The notes beneath the pieces are model-generated. The model had not been told where the DNA came from. It saw nothing but the letters and a program-made list of their open reading frames with translations, and searched no databases. This document shows, in pieces, positions 38,321-48,932 of a stretch of 64,000 nt of DNA. This DNA is from Teredinibacter purpureus (lineage in GTDB: Bacteria > Pseudomonadota > Gammaproteobacteria > Pseudomonadales > Cellvibrionaceae), in assembly GCF_014217335.1 (NCBI RefSeq), contig NZ_CP060092.1:4371501-4435500 (forward strand), given 5' to 3'. The translations under genes and the position numbers were made by a program. Each line of letters opens with the position of its first letter. Position 1 is the stretch's first letter.

Positions 38321-38836
38321 TTAGTTCAATATATCTTCTACTGATTTACCGCGCTTAGCAGCAACAGTCTCTGGTGATGACATTGCTCGTAACGCTTCAA
38401 AAGTAGCGCGAACAACGTTTACCGGATTTGTTGACCCATAGCACTTTGCCAATACGTTTTGAACACCTGCAATTTCCAAAACTGCTCGCATCGCACCACC
38501 GGCAATTACGCCAGTACCTTGTGATGCGGGCTGCATGTACACTTTAGATGCACCGTGACGCCCACGTGTTGGGTACTGAATAGTATCACCGTTCAGTTCA
38601 ACCTGAATCATATTGCGACGAGCTGCTTCCATCGCCTTTTGGATAGCGATAGGCACTTCTCGAGCCTTACCGCGACCAAAGCCAACCTTGCCATTTCCGT
38701 CACCGACAACCGTTAAAGCTGTGAAGCCAAAAATTCGGCCACCTTTTACAGTCTTAGCAACGCGGTTTACTTGTACAAGCTTCTCTTGTAAACCTTCAGC
38801 GTTGTTGTCATCTCGTTTGTTGTTTTGCTGCGCCAT
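38321..38836 (-). CDS. rpsE: 30S ribosomal protein S5
   Basis: A 171-residue S5 that helps set decoding accuracy and helicase action at the mRNA entry. The N-terminal double-stranded RNA-binding domain has [20 protein letters not shown] and [19 protein letters not shown]; the C-terminal domain has [20 protein letters not shown]. It follows rplR by 10 bases. Confidence 0.98.
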   Translation of the reverse strand: MAQQNNKRDDNNAEGLQEKLVQVNRVAKTVKGGRIFGFTALTVVGDGNGKVGFGRGKAREVPIAIQKAMEAARRNMIQVELNGDTIQYPTRGRHGASKVYMQPASQGTGVIAGGAMRAVLEIAGVQNVLAKCYGSTNPVNVVRATFEALRAMSSPETVAAKRGKSVEDILN

Positions 38837-38846
38837 AATTCAACCT

Positions 38847-39197
38847 TTAGAATTCCAATCCAGCTTCTCGAGCAGCATCAGCCAACGCTTTAACTCGACC
38901 GTGATATTTAAAACCGCTTCGATCAAACGCAACTTTAGTTACGCCCGCGCTTTTAGCACGCTCTGCGATTAATTTACCTATTTCTGTAGCGGCATCGGTA
39001 TTACCGGTCTTACCACCACGCAAATCTTTCTCAAGTGTTGAAGCGGTAGCTAGAACCTTATCGCCTTCTACAGCAATAATTTGCGCGTACATATGACGCG
39101 GGGTTCTGTTAACGCAAAGACGTACTTCGCGAAGATCGCGAATTTTGGCTCGAGACCGAGTCGCACGGCGTATTCTGGATTGCTTCTTAGCGTTCAT
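38847..39197 (-). CDS. rplR: 50S ribosomal protein L18
   Basis: A 116-residue L18, a 5S rRNA-binding protein of the central protuberance. [19 protein letters not shown] and [16 protein letters not shown] are typical, as is the C-terminus [21 protein letters not shown] take the ATG at 39197, with TAGG 8 bases upstream and a length like E. coli (117), over an in-frame TTG at 39203. Confidence 0.97.
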   Translation of the reverse strand: MNAKKQSRIRRATRSRAKIRDLREVRLCVNRTPRHMYAQIIAVEGDKVLATASTLEKDLRGGKTGNTDAATEIGKLIAERAKSAGVTKVAFDRSGFKYHGRVKALADAAREAGLEF

Positions 39198-39233
39198 ATT
39201 CAAACCTACTGTTTAGATAGCCCGAGTTTCGGC

Positions 39234-39767
39234 TTACTTCTTCTTAGCTTCTTTACGACGTACGTATTCATCTGCATAACGAACACCTTTACCTTTATAA
39301 GGCTCTGGTGGACGGAAAGCACGCACTTCACTAGCCACTTGACCCAACAATTGCTTGTCAGAACACTTAAGCACGATCTCAGTTTGAGATGGTGTTTCAG
39401 CGGTTACGCCTTCGGGCAGCTCGTAATCAATGGGGTGTGAAAAACCGAGAGTTAAGTTTAAAACTTTACCCGTAGCCTTTGCACGATAACCTACACCGTT
39501 AAGTACCAGCTTCTTTTCGAAACCTGCACTTACACCAGTAACCATATTGTTTACCAATGCGCGCATAGTACCCGCCAACGCTCGGGAGGTTTTTGCTCCG
39601 TCGCGAGCCGAAAACGTTAATACGTTATCTTCTAATTTTACTTCCACTTTATCGTGGACCTGCAAGCCTAGGGAACCTTTACCACCTTTGACGGTAAGGT
39701 CTTGGCCTTCCTGCTTTATGTCCACACCCTGAGGGAGCTGGACGGGGCTATTAGCAACACGTGACAT
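39234..39767 (-). CDS. rplF: 50S ribosomal protein L6
   Basis: A 177-residue L6, located near the factor-binding site. It starts [20 protein letters not shown] and ends [20 protein letters not shown], both diagnostic. [19 protein letters not shown] marks the internal duplicated domain. Same length as E. coli L6. Confidence 0.98.
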   Translation of the reverse strand: MSRVANSPVQLPQGVDIKQEGQDLTVKGGKGSLGLQVHDKVEVKLEDNVLTFSARDGAKTSRALAGTMRALVNNMVTGVSAGFEKKLVLNGVGYRAKATGKVLNLTLGFSHPIDYELPEGVTAETPSQTEIVLKCSDKQLLGQVASEVRAFRPPEPYKGKGVRYADEYVRRKEAKKK

Positions 39768-39820
39768 AATGGTTACCTGTTAAATACTGTTAAAGACTCA
39801 CTCAAAAACGATGACTAAGC

Positions 39821-40213
39821 TTAGAAAACTGTACAAATAATCTCACCACCAATACCGGCAGCACGTGCTGCTCGATCGGTCATAACACCGTTACTGGTGG
39901 AAACGATGGCGATACCGAGGCCACCGCGTACCGACGGTAGCTCACCTTTACCAACATAAGAACGTAAACCTGGACGGCTAACACGATCTAATTCAGCAAT
40001 TACGGGCTTACCTTCGAAATACTTAAGCTCAATACTCAACTCTGCTTTTACTTCGTCCGAAACAGAAAGTTCAGAAACATAACCTTCTTCCTTCAGGACG
40101 TTCGCAATACTAATCTTCAACTTCGAAGAAGGCATTGTTACGGATGTTTTACCAACCATCTGCGCGTTGCGAATGCGAGTGAGCATATCGGCGATAGGGT
40201 CTTGCATACTCAT
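39821..40213 (-). CDS. rpsH: 30S ribosomal protein S8
   Basis: A 130-residue S8 that binds the central domain of 16S rRNA; in E. coli it represses the spc operon at the rplE message. [20 protein letters not shown] is the conserved start and [20 protein letters not shown] with GGEIICTVF the conserved C-terminus. Confidence 0.98.
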   Translation of the reverse strand: MSMQDPIADMLTRIRNAQMVGKTSVTMPSSKLKISIANVLKEEGYVSELSVSDEVKAELSIELKYFEGKPVIAELDRVSRPGLRSYVGKGELPSVRGGLGIAIVSTSNGVMTDRAARAAGIGGEIICTVF

Positions 40214-40241
40214 AAAATTCTGCTCCTACAATTACCTGGAT

Positions 40242-40547
40242 TTACCAACTGGCTTTTACCAGGCCTGGTACGTCGCCGCGCATCGCAGCTTCACGCAATT
40301 TGTTTCGACACAAACCGAACTTACTGTAAACACCGTGAGGTCGGCCTGTTACTCGACAACGATTGCGGCCACGAGCGGCGCTGCTATCGCGTGGTAACTT
40401 TTGCAACTTTATCATCGCATCCCACACTTCACTGTCATCAGTTTCGGGGTTGCTAATGATGTTTTTAAGCTCTTCACGCTTAGCTGCATACTGTTCTACT
40501 GATTTCGCGCGTTTAACTTCACGGGCGATCATTGATTTCTTAGCCAT
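40242..40547 (-). CDS. rpsN: 30S ribosomal protein S14
   Basis: A 101-residue S14 of the zinc-free long form: it lacks the CxxC pairs of the short form. [40 protein letters not shown] and the C-terminal [14 protein letters not shown] are conserved. Located between rplE and rpsH. Confidence 0.98.
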   Translation of the reverse strand: MAKKSMIAREVKRAKSVEQYAAKREELKNIISNPETDDSEVWDAMIKLQKLPRDSSAARGRNRCRVTGRPHGVYSKFGLCRNKLREAAMRGDVPGLVKASW

Positions 40548-40561
40548 TATTCAATCAACTC

Positions 40562-41101
40562 CTAGCCTTTAAATGGGAAGTTAAATGCTTTTAACAAAGC
40601 ACGACCTTCATCATTAGTACGAGCGGTGGTAGAAATACAGATATCCATACCACGCAGTTTGTCAATCTTGTCGTAATCAATCTCTGGGAAAATGATTTGC
40701 TCATTTATACCCATTGAGAAATTACCGCGTCCGTCAAACTGCTTGGGGCTGATGCCGCGAAAATCTCGAACGCGTGGAATCGCAATACTAACTAAACGAT
40801 CCAAAAATTCGTACATTCTTTCGCTTCGCAACGTAACTTTACAGCCTACAGGCCAATCTTCACGCACTTTAAAACCAGCGATAGATCTGCGAGCTTTGGT
40901 AACAACAGGTTTCTGACCGGCAATTTTTTCCAAGTCAGCTACTGCGTGTTCCAAAACCTTTTTATCCCCAATCGCCTCACCAACACCCATATTTAAGGTG
41001 ATTTTGGTAATGCGAGGAATTTCCATCACGTTTTTCAAACCCAACTCCTCTAGGAGCTTGGGCGCAATTTCGTTTCGATAAATTTCTTTAAGCCTGGCCA
41101 T
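40562..41101 (-). CDS. rplE: 50S ribosomal protein L5
   Basis: A 179-residue L5, a 5S rRNA-binding protein that contacts S13 and tRNA; same length as E. coli. [40 protein letters not shown] and [20 protein letters not shown] are signatures. I use the ATG at 41101; the in-frame GTG at 41110 adds three residues not found in the family. Confidence 0.97.
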   Translation of the reverse strand: MARLKEIYRNEIAPKLLEELGLKNVMEIPRITKITLNMGVGEAIGDKKVLEHAVADLEKIAGQKPVVTKARRSIAGFKVREDWPVGCKVTLRSERMYEFLDRLVSIAIPRVRDFRGISPKQFDGRGNFSMGINEQIIFPEIDYDKIDKLRGMDICISTTARTNDEGRALLKAFNFPFKG

Positions 41102-41119
41102 TTTATTCACTCAGTCCGC

Positions 41120-41437
41120 TTATGCGTCAATCGCTTCGCCGTTGGATTTGAAAACACGTATTTTGTTTCCGTCTTCCAACACCTTAAATCCAACGCGATC
41201 CGCTTTTTGGGTGCTCGGATTGTAAATTGCAACATTCGAAACCTGTATTGGAGCTTCTTTCTCAACAATACCGCCAGCCACGTTCAGCTGTGGGTTCGGC
41301 TTCTGATGCTTTTTAATCATCTGCACACCGGCGACGATTATTCGATTATCAGGCAGTACACGGTTAACTTTACCGCGCTTACCTTTATCACGACCGGTGA
41401 TTATCACCACTTCGTCATTACGTTTGATTTTACGCAT
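41120..41437 (-). CDS. rplX: 50S ribosomal protein L24
   Basis: A 105-residue L24, an assembly initiator. The KOW motif is in [20 protein letters not shown] and the middle has [20 protein letters not shown]. It follows rplN by 33 bases. Length matches E. coli L24. Confidence 0.98.
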   Translation of the reverse strand: MRKIKRNDEVVIITGRDKGKRGKVNRVLPDNRIIVAGVQMIKKHQKPNPQLNVAGGIVEKEAPIQVSNVAIYNPSTQKADRVGFKVLEDGNKIRVFKSNGEAIDA

Positions 41438-41470
41438 AACTAAAATTCCTCTTGACCTCTGTGCGGCCGA

Positions 41471-41839
41471 TTAAAGTACTTCTGGCGCCAGAGAGATAAT
41501 CTTCATAAACTTTTCACCGCGCAACTCGCGGGTCACGGGTCCGAAGATACGAGTACCGACAGGTGCATTCTGCTGAGTCAATAATACCGCAGCATTATCG
41601 TCAAAGCGGATGATAGAACCATCTGGCCTGCGAACACCTTTTCGGGTGCGCACTACGACAGCGTTCATTACCTGACCCTTTTTAACTTTACCGCGAGGAA
41701 TTGCTTCTTTAACGGTAACTTTAATTACATCGCCAACTCGTGCATAGCGACGATGTGAGCCACCCAACACCTTGATACACATCACTCGGCGCGCACCGCT
41801 GTTGTCGGCTACGTCCAAATAACTTTCTGTTTGAATCAT
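41471..41839 (-). CDS. rplN: 50S ribosomal protein L14
   Basis: A 122-residue L14, contacting the small subunit and L19. [37 protein letters not shown] core and the C-terminal [19 protein letters not shown] are diagnostic. It opens the spc operon; 70 bases separate it from rpsQ of the S10 operon. Confidence 0.98.
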   Translation of the reverse strand: MIQTESYLDVADNSGARRVMCIKVLGGSHRRYARVGDVIKVTVKEAIPRGKVKKGQVMNAVVVRTRKGVRRPDGSIIRFDDNAAVLLTQQNAPVGTRIFGPVTRELRGEKFMKIISLAPEVL

Positions 41840-41909
41840 CGTCTTTCTCCGAAACTCTTTACCGGCAAGCGGCTATTAAATTGATAAACGCTTGCCCGTG
41901 GCGATTCGC

Positions 41910-42176
41910 TTAAATTTGTGTCGCTTTTTCTTCGATTTTAACCAAAGTCCAAGACTTGGTTTTCGAAAGAGGGCGAGATTCGGCGATTGTCACGGTATCG
42001 CCAGCGTTACATTCGTTGTTTTCATCATGAGCTTTAATCTTGGTAGATTTGCTCACGTACTTGCTATACACCGGGTGTTTAACACGACGCTCGATCAAGA
42101 CAACGATGGATTTATCCATCTTATCGCTAACAACCTTGCCAGTTAGCGTACGTACTAAGTTTTCTGCTTCAGCCAT
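41910..42176 (-). CDS. rpsQ: 30S ribosomal protein S17
   Basis: An 88-residue S17, an OB-fold primary rRNA-binding protein. [20 protein letters not shown] and [20 protein letters not shown] form the core, and [20 protein letters not shown] the C-terminal half. Last gene of the S10 operon. Confidence 0.98.
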   Translation of the reverse strand: MAEAENLVRTLTGKVVSDKMDKSIVVLIERRVKHPVYSKYVSKSTKIKAHDENNECNAGDTVTIAESRPLSKTKSWTLVKIEEKATQI

Positions 42177-42197
42177 TGCTAATTACCTACGCGCTTA

Positions 42198-42398
42198 CTA
42201 GTTGCTAGAGGTGGACGCTTTCTGACGCAAAACCGTTTTTATGCGAGCAATGTCGCGACGGGCTTGCTTCATCAAGTGAGTCTGATTCAATTGGCCAGTT
42301 GTTTTCTGCATACGCAGCTTGAACTGTGCTTCCAACTGAGAAAGCAGTTCTTGATTTAACTCTTCAACTGACTTTTCGTTAAGTTCTGTAGCTTTCAT
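42198..42398 (-). CDS. rpmC: 50S ribosomal protein L29
   Basis: A 66-residue L29 near the exit tunnel, where it docks trigger factor and [23 protein letters not shown] and [20 protein letters not shown] are typical. The ATG at 42398 overlaps the TGA of rplP by one base (TGATG), so the two are translationally coupled; an in-frame GTG at 42401 is less likely. Confidence 0.96.
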   Translation of the reverse strand: MKATELNEKSVEELNQELLSQLEAQFKLRMQKTTGQLNQTHLMKQARRDIARIKTVLRQKASTSSN

Positions 42399-42811
42399 CA
42401 CATCACCGATCGCTTAACAAAAGTTGTATTCAGTGGCAATTTCGCAGCAGCAAGAGCAAAAGCTTCTCGCGCCAACTCTTCGGAAACGCCTTCCATTTCG
42501 TAAAGGATTTTTCCTGGCTGAATTTGGGCCACCCAATATTCAACATTACCCTTACCTTTACCCTGACGAACTTCCAGAGGTTTTTCAGTAATTGGCTTAT
42601 CTGGAAACACTCGAATCCAGATTTTACCGCCACGTTTAACGTGACGAGTCATTGCACGACGTGCCGCCTCAATTTGGCGTGCCGTAATACGGCCACGATC
42701 AACGCATTTCAAACCGAATTCACCAAAGCTAACTTTGGACCCACGCAGCGCTAAACCACGATTACGACCCTTCATTTGCTTACGGAATTTTGTACGCTTT
42801 GGTTGCAGCAT
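42398..42811 (-). CDS. rplP: 50S ribosomal protein L16
   Basis: A 137-residue L16 near the peptidyl transferase centre and A-site t[43 protein letters not shown] and the [20 protein letters not shown] core are conserved. Length is close to the 136 of E. coli. Confidence 0.98.
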   Translation of the reverse strand: MLQPKRTKFRKQMKGRNRGLALRGSKVSFGEFGLKCVDRGRITARQIEAARRAMTRHVKRGGKIWIRVFPDKPITEKPLEVRQGKGKGNVEYWVAQIQPGKILYEMEGVSEELAREAFALAAAKLPLNTTFVKRSVM

Positions 42812-42852
42812 TTGCCTAACCCTTATTCGTCAAAACTATTTTAACAAAGCGC

Positions 42853-43527
42853 TTATTTAGCGCCTTTTTTCTTTGGAGCGGCTTCGGCTTCTTCGACGCC
42901 ACCAATTATTTCGCCTTTGAAGATCCACACTTTTACGCCAATAATGCCGTAAGTTGTAGAAGCTTCTGCAGTCGAGTAATCAATATCAGCACGTAACGTG
43001 TGAAGTGGAACTCGACCTTCGCGATACCATTCGGAACGGGCAATTTCTGCACCACCCAAACGACCACCAACCTGAACTTTCACACCTTGCGCGCCTTGAC
43101 GCATTGCGTTCTGTACAGCGCGCTTCATAGCACGGCGGAACATCACTCGACGCTCCAGCTGTTGCGCCACACTTTGGGCAACCAATACAGCGTCCAGATC
43201 CGGTTTGCGAATCTCTTCGATGTTGATGTGTACAGGGACACCCATCTGCTTGCTAATTGCAGCGCGCAGCTTTTCAACATCTTCGCCTTTCTTACCAATC
43301 ACAATACCGGGACGGGCAGTATGAATAGTAACGCGGGCAGTATTTGCAGGCCGCTCTATTTCAATTCGACTAACTGACGCATGCGACAGTGCCTTTTGTA
43401 TATAGCTACGAACTTGTAAATCTTCATTCAGCTTATCCGCGTACTCGCCTTTGCTAGCATACCAAGTTGAGGTATGCTTTTTAACAATACCGAGCCGGAT
43501 TCCTGTGGGATGTACTTTCTGACCCAT
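42853..43527 (-). CDS. rpsC: 30S ribosomal protein S3
   Basis: A 224-residue S3 at the mRNA entry channel. [20 protein letters not shown] is the conserved start, the KH domain has [20 protein letters not shown], and the C-terminal domain includes [20 protein letters not shown] and [13 protein letters not shown] basic tail APKKKGAK ends it. Between rplV and rplP. Confidence 0.98.
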   Translation of the reverse strand: MGQKVHPTGIRLGIVKKHTSTWYASKGEYADKLNEDLQVRSYIQKALSHASVSRIEIERPANTARVTIHTARPGIVIGKKGEDVEKLRAAISKQMGVPVHINIEEIRKPDLDAVLVAQSVAQQLERRVMFRRAMKRAVQNAMRQGAQGVKVQVGGRLGGAEIARSEWYREGRVPLHTLRADIDYSTAEASTTYGIIGVKVWIFKGEIIGGVEEAEAAPKKKGAK

Positions 43528-43539
43528 AAGTCTACTCTC

Positions 43540-43872
43540 TTATTGATCCGCTACTTTAACGGTGATGTGGCAAGTGCGCTTCAAGATACGATCTGCGCGA
43601 CCCTTTGCGCGCGGTCGAATGCGCTTCATCGTTAAACCTTCGTCCACAAATATGGTGGACACCTTCAGCTCATCAACGTCAGCACCTTCATTGTGCTCAG
43701 CGTTGGCGATAGCCGATTCCAAAACCTTTTTGATGACCGCAGCGCCTTTCTTCGGGCTGAAAGCCAACAAATCCAAAGCCGTCTCTACTGTCTTACCGCG
43801 AATCTGGTCTGCTACGAGTCGCGCTTTTTGCGCTGACATGTTAGCGCCGCGTAATTTAGCTGCTACTTCCAT
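43540..43872 (-). CDS. rplV: 50S ribosomal protein L22
   Basis: A 110-residue L22, lining the exit tunnel; same length as E. coli. [20 protein letters not shown] and the loop region [20 protein letters not shown], which carries the macrolide-related beta hairpin, are conserved. Confidence 0.98.
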   Translation of the reverse strand: MEVAAKLRGANMSAQKARLVADQIRGKTVETALDLLAFSPKKGAAVIKKVLESAIANAEHNEGADVDELKVSTIFVDEGLTMKRIRPRAKGRADRILKRTCHITVKVADQ

Positions 43873-43886
43873 CTCTTATTCCTCGC

Positions 43887-44162
43887 TTAACGCTTAGCTT
43901 TCTTGTCTGCTACATGGCCACGGTAAGTGCGGGTTGCCGCGAACTCACCTAACTTGTGACCAACCATTTCTTCGCTAACCAAAACGGGAACGTGTAAGCG
44001 CCCGTTATGTACAGCGATAGTCAAACCCACCATCTCAGGCAAAATCATTGAGCGGCGCGACCAAGTTTTAATTGGGCGACGATCATTCTTCTCCGCCGCA
44101 ACTTCAACTTTATTCAAAAGATGGTGGTCAACAAAAGGACCTTTCTTCAGTGAACGTGGCAC
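43887..44162 (-). CDS. rpsS: 30S ribosomal protein S19
   Basis: A 91-residue S19 of the head, near the bridge to the large subunit. [40 protein letters not shown] and [20 protein letters not shown] are diagnostic. Located between rplB and rplV. Confidence 0.98.
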   Translation of the reverse strand: MPRSLKKGPFVDHHLLNKVEVAAEKNDRRPIKTWSRRSMILPEMVGLTIAVHNGRLHVPVLVSEEMVGHKLGEFAATRTYRGHVADKKAKR

Positions 44163-44196
44163 TGTTCTTTCCTCTTTTTAGCTATTTAGCCGGCGC

Positions 44197-45024
44197 TTAC
44201 TTCTTACCGCGACGACGAATAATCATGTTGTCAGTACGCTTGTTGCTGCGAGTTTTGTAACCTTTGGTAGGAGTACCCCATGGAGACACGGGATGACGAC
44301 CACCTGAAGTACGACCCTCACCACCACCATGCGGGTGATCAACTGGGTTCATCGCAACACCGCGAACGGTTGGACGAACACCACGCCAGCGAGTAGCACC
44401 AGCCTTACCTAATGAACGCAAACTGTGTTCACTATTCGATACTTCACCTAAAGTTGCGCGACATTCGGATTCAACCTTACGCATTTCACCACTGCGCAAG
44501 CGCAAGGTAGCGTATTGACCATCACGAGCAACCAACTGCACTGAAGTTCCGGCCGAACGCGCTAACTGAGCACCTTTGCCTGGCTTCATTTCTACACAAT
44601 GAATAACACTACCCACTGGTATATTGCGCAGAGGCAAGGTGTTTCCGGGCTTAATAGCAGCCGCATCACCTGACTCGACCACATCACCGGCCGAAACGCC
44701 CTTAGGAGCAATAATATAACGACGTTCGCCATCAAGATAACAAACGAGCGCAATGTAAGCACTGCGATTTGGATCGTACTCTAAGCGCTCAACCTTTGCA
44801 GGAATAGCATCTTTATTACGCTTAAAATCAATCTTTCGGTAGTGCTGCTTGTGTCCGCCACCAATATGACGAGTCGTAATACGACCGTTATTGTTGCGTC
44901 CACCACTTTTAGACTTTTTCTCTAATAAAGGAGCATAAGGCGCACCTTTATGTAAGTCTGGGTTCACCACGCTGACAACAAAGCGGCGACCGGCTGAGGT
45001 TGGCTTGCGTTTTACAATTGGCAT
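44197..45024 (-). CDS. rplB: 50S ribosomal protein L2
   Basis: A 275-residue L2, essential for subunit association and close to the peptidyl transferase centre. [20 protein letters not shown] and the highly conserved [20 protein letters not shown] (about residues 223-242, with the functionally important His) are clear. The basic C-terminus ends [13 protein letters not shown]. Confidence 0.98.
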   Translation of the reverse strand: MPIVKRKPTSAGRRFVVSVVNPDLHKGAPYAPLLEKKSKSGGRNNNGRITTRHIGGGHKQHYRKIDFKRNKDAIPAKVERLEYDPNRSAYIALVCYLDGERRYIIAPKGVSAGDVVESGDAAAIKPGNTLPLRNIPVGSVIHCVEMKPGKGAQLARSAGTSVQLVARDGQYATLRLRSGEMRKVESECRATLGEVSNSEHSLRSLGKAGATRWRGVRPTVRGVAMNPVDHPHGGGEGRTSGGRHPVSPWGTPTKGYKTRSNKRTDNMIIRRRGKK

Positions 45025-45037
45025 GACAATCCGCTCC

Positions 45038-45334
45038 TTATTCCGCTGCTTCGAAGTCGATCTCTGAGCCTTCGGCTAGAGTGACGTAAGCTTTTTTCCA
45101 ATCGCTGCGACGACCTAGACCGTTGCGCGTACGTTTGGTTTTACCCTTAACATTCAAGACGCGAACGCCTTCAACACTAACATTAAACAGTTTTTCGACT
45201 GCAGCTTTGATCTCGGCTTTTTCTGCATTACTAACCACTTTAAACACAACCTGGTTAGCGATATCGGCAACTGCTGCTGCCTTTTCAGAAATTACTGGGC
45301 CAAGCAAAACTTTATATAGGCGCTCCTGGTTCAT
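45038..45334 (-). CDS. rplW: 50S ribosomal protein L23
   Basis: A 98-residue L23 at the tunnel exit, a docking point for trigger factor. [20 protein letters not shown] is the family start; [20 protein letters not shown] and [13 protein letters not shown] follow. It overlaps rplD by 4 bases. Confidence 0.97.
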   Translation of the reverse strand: MNQERLYKVLLGPVISEKAAAVADIANQVVFKVVSNAEKAEIKAAVEKLFNVSVEGVRVLNVKGKTKRTRNGLGRRSDWKKAYVTLAEGSEIDFEAAE

Positions 45335-45945
45335 ACCAGCACCTCCTCAAGTTTTTTGAGAGCGGGCACGGTGACCACAACCTTATCAAAACGAATCAGG
45401 CTGACAGGATCGATACCCTGAACATCGCGAACGTCGACCTTATGCAAGTTGCGAGAAGCAAGATACAGATTGGAATCCACATCCTCCGTCACAATCAACA
45501 CATCCGACAAATCAAACTGCGCAAGCTTCGCTATCAAACTTTTAGTCTTAGGAGCTTCTAAAGCAAACCCTTCAACAACAACTAAACGCTCTTGACGCGC
45601 CAACTCAGACAATATGCAGCGCATAGCTGCACGATACATCTTTTTATTCAACTTTTGCTCAAAGCTACGCGGCTGTGCAGCAAACGTCACACCACCCGAA
45701 CGCCAAATTGGGCTTCGGATAGTACCAGCACGCGCTCGGCCAGTACCTTTTTGACGCCATGGCTTCTTACCACCACCTGACACATCAGCACGATTCTTTT
45801 GAGCTTTGGTCCCCTGGCGAGCACCAGCCATATAGGCCACTACTGCTTGATGAACCAAATCTTGATTAAACTCTTTACCAAAAGCCACTTCGGAAACTGA
45901 AACAGTACCCTTGGCGCCTTGAGGTGTAGCAATACTTAATTCCAT
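45331..45945 (-). CDS. rplD: 50S ribosomal protein L4
   Basis: A 204-residue L4 with a long tunnel loop; in E. coli it also represses its own S10 operon. The loop has [20 protein letters not shown] and [20 protein letters not shown]. The stop overlaps the rplW start by 4 bases. Confidence 0.98.
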   Translation of the reverse strand: MELSIATPQGAKGTVSVSEVAFGKEFNQDLVHQAVVAYMAGARQGTKAQKNRADVSGGGKKPWRQKGTGRARAGTIRSPIWRSGGVTFAAQPRSFEQKLNKKMYRAAMRCILSELARQERLVVVEGFALEAPKTKSLIAKLAQFDLSDVLIVTEDVDSNLYLASRNLHKVDVRDVQGIDPVSLIRFDKVVVTVPALKKLEEVLV

Positions 45946-45965
45946 GGTCGATTCCCCCGGGATAC

Positions 45966-46610
45966 TTAACCGTTGTTACGCAGCTTGACAGCAGGACGAA
46001 CAATCACGTCACCACCGGGAGCACCAGGCACGGCACCCTTAATAAGTAACAAGTTGCGTTCAACATCAACCCGAACCACTTCAAGATTCTGAGTCGTTAC
46101 ACGCTCAGCGCCCATGTGGCCAGCCATCTTTTTACCCTTGAATACACGACCAGGTGTTTGACACTGACCAATAGAACCAGGAGCTCGGTGCGAAAGTGAG
46201 TTGCCGTGCGTAGCATCTTGCATTGAGAAATTCCAACGCTTTACACCACCAGCAAAACCTTTACCTTTAGAAGTGCCCGTTACATCAACCACCTGACCAG
46301 CTTCAAAAAGCTCTACAGTTAATTGACCACCAACCTCAAAAGCTTCGCCTGCATCGTTACGCAACTCCCAAACACCGCGACCGGCTTCGGTTTGCGCTTT
46401 AGCATAATGCCCAGCTTCTGATTTAGTAACACGGGAGGCTCGACGAGACCCTACGGTTACTTGTACTGCTTCGTAACCGTCGGTTTCTGCGTTCTTAACC
46501 TGAGTGATGCGGTTGGGATCTACCTCAACCACAGTGACAGGAACGGATAAACCATCGTCAGTAAAAATGCGCGTCATACCGCTCTTGCGGCCGACTATTC
46601 CAATCGTCAT
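45966..46610 (-). CDS. rplC: 50S ribosomal protein L3
   Basis: A 214-residue L3, an assembly initiator whose loop reaches the peptidyl transferase centre. [18 protein letters not shown] is the start and [20 protein letters not shown] with [20 protein letters not shown] the conserved loop, including the Gln that is methylated in E. coli ([10 protein letters not shown]). Confidence 0.98.
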   Translation of the reverse strand: MTIGIVGRKSGMTRIFTDDGLSVPVTVVEVDPNRITQVKNAETDGYEAVQVTVGSRRASRVTKSEAGHYAKAQTEAGRGVWELRNDAGEAFEVGGQLTVELFEAGQVVDVTGTSKGKGFAGGVKRWNFSMQDATHGNSLSHRAPGSIGQCQTPGRVFKGKKMAGHMGAERVTTQNLEVVRVDVERNLLLIKGAVPGAPGGDVIVRPAVKLRNNG

Positions 46611-46743
46611 TTTTGTAAACCTCTAAGTGTACGGGGCTTTCCCCTACCGCTCTTTTTCAAGAGGCGATGGACCCGCTATGGCCGCCCATTACAGAGCGTT
46701 ACACACTTGCCCACATTATCGTGAACAAGCTGCATCTGAAGCT
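46611..46743 (-). other. Gap between rpsJ and rplC with small stem-loops
   Basis: A 133-base gap, longer than the others in this operon. It can form short stems (GGGG-CTTT-CCCC near 46631-46642 and CTCTT-TTTC-AAGAG near 46650-46663). No gene is seen. A regulatory role is possible but unproved. Confidence 0.4.
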
Positions 46744-47055
46744 TTAGCCCAGACTAATTTGCACTTCAACGCCAGCCGCTAAATCCAGCTTCATCAAAGC
46801 ATCTACAGTCTTTTCAGTTGGCTCTACTATATCGAGCAACCTTTTATACGTGCGAATCTCATACTGATCTCGCGCATCTTTATTTACGTGCGGCGAAACC
46901 AAAATAGTAAAACGTTCTTTGCGTGTGGGCAGCGGGATAGGACCACGAACCTGAGCACCAGTACGCTTTGCCGTTTCAACAATCTCTAGCGTTGAAGCAT
47001 CAATCAACTTGTGATCAAAAGCCTTCAAGCGAATGCGAATACGTTGATTCTGCAT
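46744..47055 (-). CDS. rpsJ: 30S ribosomal protein S10
   Basis: A 103-residue S10, also a NusB partner in antitermination; same length as E. coli S10. [19 protein letters not shown] is the conserved start, followed by [20 protein letters not shown] and [21 protein letters not shown] use the ATG at 47055, not the longer in-frame start at 47088, because the family begins there. It opens the S10 operon. Confidence 0.98.
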   Translation of the reverse strand: MQNQRIRIRLKAFDHKLIDASTLEIVETAKRTGAQVRGPIPLPTRKERFTILVSPHVNKDARDQYEIRTYKRLLDIVEPTEKTVDALMKLDLAAGVEVQISLG

Positions 47056-47130
47056 CTGAACCAAACTCCAAATATTTTTAAAGAACAATCAACCAAACTC
47101 AATATTTGGGTCGGCTGAAATGAGGGCGCA

Positions 47131-47159
47131 ATTCTAATGACTGCACACAAACCTGTCAA
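47131..47159 (-). promoter_or_regulatory. Strong sigma70 promoter of the S10 operon
   Basis: On the minus strand TTGACA (47154-47159) and TAGAAT (47131-47136) are separated by exactly 17 bases and lie 75 bases before the rpsJ start. This matches the consensus almost fully. Confidence 0.8.
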
Positions 47160-47286
47160 CAAGGAATATGATTATTTTCATCGGCTACGTGAGGACTAAT
47201 TTTTGAAGGCTAATCAGACCACTTTAGTGAGAGGAAAGAGGGTGCGAGCACTCAAGGAAAGTGCCCACAAAGTATGGCTTTAACCG

Positions 47287-48705
47287 TCATATCGTAGGTT
47301 TCAATAGAAGGTCAATGCGCCGGTTTCGCTTGCGCCCCTCTCGAGACTCGTTGTTAGCAATAGGCCGTGATTCGCCGTAACCGTAAGATTCACACCGGCT
47401 AGCTGACAGGTCGTCCATATTCACCAATAGGTACTGGCGCACCGCTCTAGCCCTGTCATCGGACAACGCTTGGTTTGCTGCCGTACTGCCAAATGAATCG
47501 GTATGCCCCTCCACAACCACCGTGTAGCCGGGATACATACGTATGGCCTGCTCTACCTTCTGGAGCAGACCATAGTTTGAAGTCTCCACCTGAGCACTGC
47601 CGGGCGAGAAATTCAACCCCACCATCCGTACCAATACATTGCTACCCTGCGTTAATACCATAGCTTCGTCTCGACGAAAATACTCGGTCACCCGTTCTAA
47701 ACGCTCTCGCGCCTCTTCTTCTTCCTTGATCCGTTCAGACTGTACGCCAAGCGTCGCCTCCATTACGGCAAACTCCTGCTCCAGTATCGCGGTACGCGCC
47801 TTTAGCTCCCTTAGATCATGCGAGTCCTGCAACAACTTTCTAATTTCACCACTGATAAGGGTCGCCGGAGGCTCGAAACCCTGATCGAATTCAGCAAGAA
47901 GATCCACCTCCCCCGCTATCGCCCCAACGGGCTCCTCCAAACTCAGGATCATCTCTTCTGCTGAAAACGCTTTATCTTTTAATTTCTCAAGCTGCTCCGC
48001 AAGAAAGATTGCATGACGCGCCTCATAATAAGCTTCTTTGACCAGCGCCCGAGGATAGTCTGTGTCATAACGATTCTCGCTCAACTCTTTTTCAGCCGCG
48101 GCAAGCAAGCTCTCAGCTCTAGCCAGCGTCTTTGGCGCATACTTTTTAACCTTGAGTCTCTTCGCTTCATCTAGCTTTGCACGTGTCTGGCTCAAATAAT
48201 TCCCTTTAATGGCAGCCAGCTCGGCGTCACGGTATAACACCTCAGCTTCCACGGCGCGACTTTCAGCTTTAGCCCTACTACCGGTTTCAAGTGTCTTTGT
48301 CGCTAGCAAAAATTTGGTTTCAGCTTTTCCCCATAACTTAGCCGCCAGCTTCTCGGCATCCACACCGCGCGCATCCGTCCGCGCCTGCACCGCACTTTTA
48401 AAGCTAACCTGGGCAATTCCCGCGGCTTTTGCCGCCTTCCTGAAATAGAACGCTGCTTGTTTTAAATCTTTCTCTACACGCGTTACATTTGCACCCTTAC
48501 CATAACGCTTGTCTGCACTTGCATAATACGTAGCAGCCTGCTGATAACTGCTGGGCGCCAACACGCCAGCAAGTTCATTGTCCGCCTCTTTTAAAGCCGC
48601 ATTTGCTGCAGCAAAGAGCGAGTTGCGCAACTCATCGGACTGAACGTAAGTACTGGCCAGGCATAACAACAGCCCAAACGAAAGCAATACTCGCTTTAAG
48701 GTCAT
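47287..48705 (-). CDS. OmpA-family protein with DUF4398-like helical N-terminus
   Basis: A 472-residue exported cell-envelope protein. Residues 1-24 are a signal peptide (MTLKRVLLSFGLLLCLASTY). A long Ala/Glu/Lys-rich helical region follows (about 25-330), with DUF4398-like pieces such as QAAFYFRKAAKAAGIAQVSF and predicted coiled coil QSERIKEEEEARERLERVTE. The C-terminal OmpA domain (about 350-472) binds peptidoglycan: LNFSPGSAQVE, VVVEGHTDSFGSTAANQALS and DDRARAVRQYL with the usual Asp and Arg contacts. The start is taken at the ATG with TAGGAG upstream. It replaces the str operon genes usually found before rpsJ. Its exact role is unknown. Confidence 0.85.
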   Translation of the reverse strand: MTLKRVLLSFGLLLCLASTYVQSDELRNSLFAAANAALKEADNELAGVLAPSSYQQAATYYASADKRYGKGANVTRVEKDLKQAAFYFRKAAKAAGIAQVSFKSAVQARTDARGVDAEKLAAKLWGKAETKFLLATKTLETGSRAKAESRAVEAEVLYRDAELAAIKGNYLSQTRAKLDEAKRLKVKKYAPKTLARAESLLAAAEKELSENRYDTDYPRALVKEAYYEARHAIFLAEQLEKLKDKAFSAEEMILSLEEPVGAIAGEVDLLAEFDQGFEPPATLISGEIRKLLQDSHDLRELKARTAILEQEFAVMEATLGVQSERIKEEEEARERLERVTEYFRRDEAMVLTQGSNVLVRMVGLNFSPGSAQVETSNYGLLQKVEQAIRMYPGYTVVVEGHTDSFGSTAANQALSDDRARAVRQYLLVNMDDLSASRCESYGYGESRPIANNESREGRKRNRRIDLLLKPTI

Positions 48706-48932
48706 GATGATTACTCCTAAAATTAATTCGATTTTCTGTCGACACACTTTACATCAAGTAACGGTTAATTAAAAAGAATGGGAGAGAGGGATCGGTGGAT
48801 AGCGCTCGGTTACTCGGCGCCAACCAGTGTAGCCGAGCGTTCTAGCGAAAAAGACAAAGCGGAAACCTGGACGAAGATACTGCGAACTGCTGAACACGAT
48901 AATTTACCGATTATCGCCTAACACTCTAAGCG

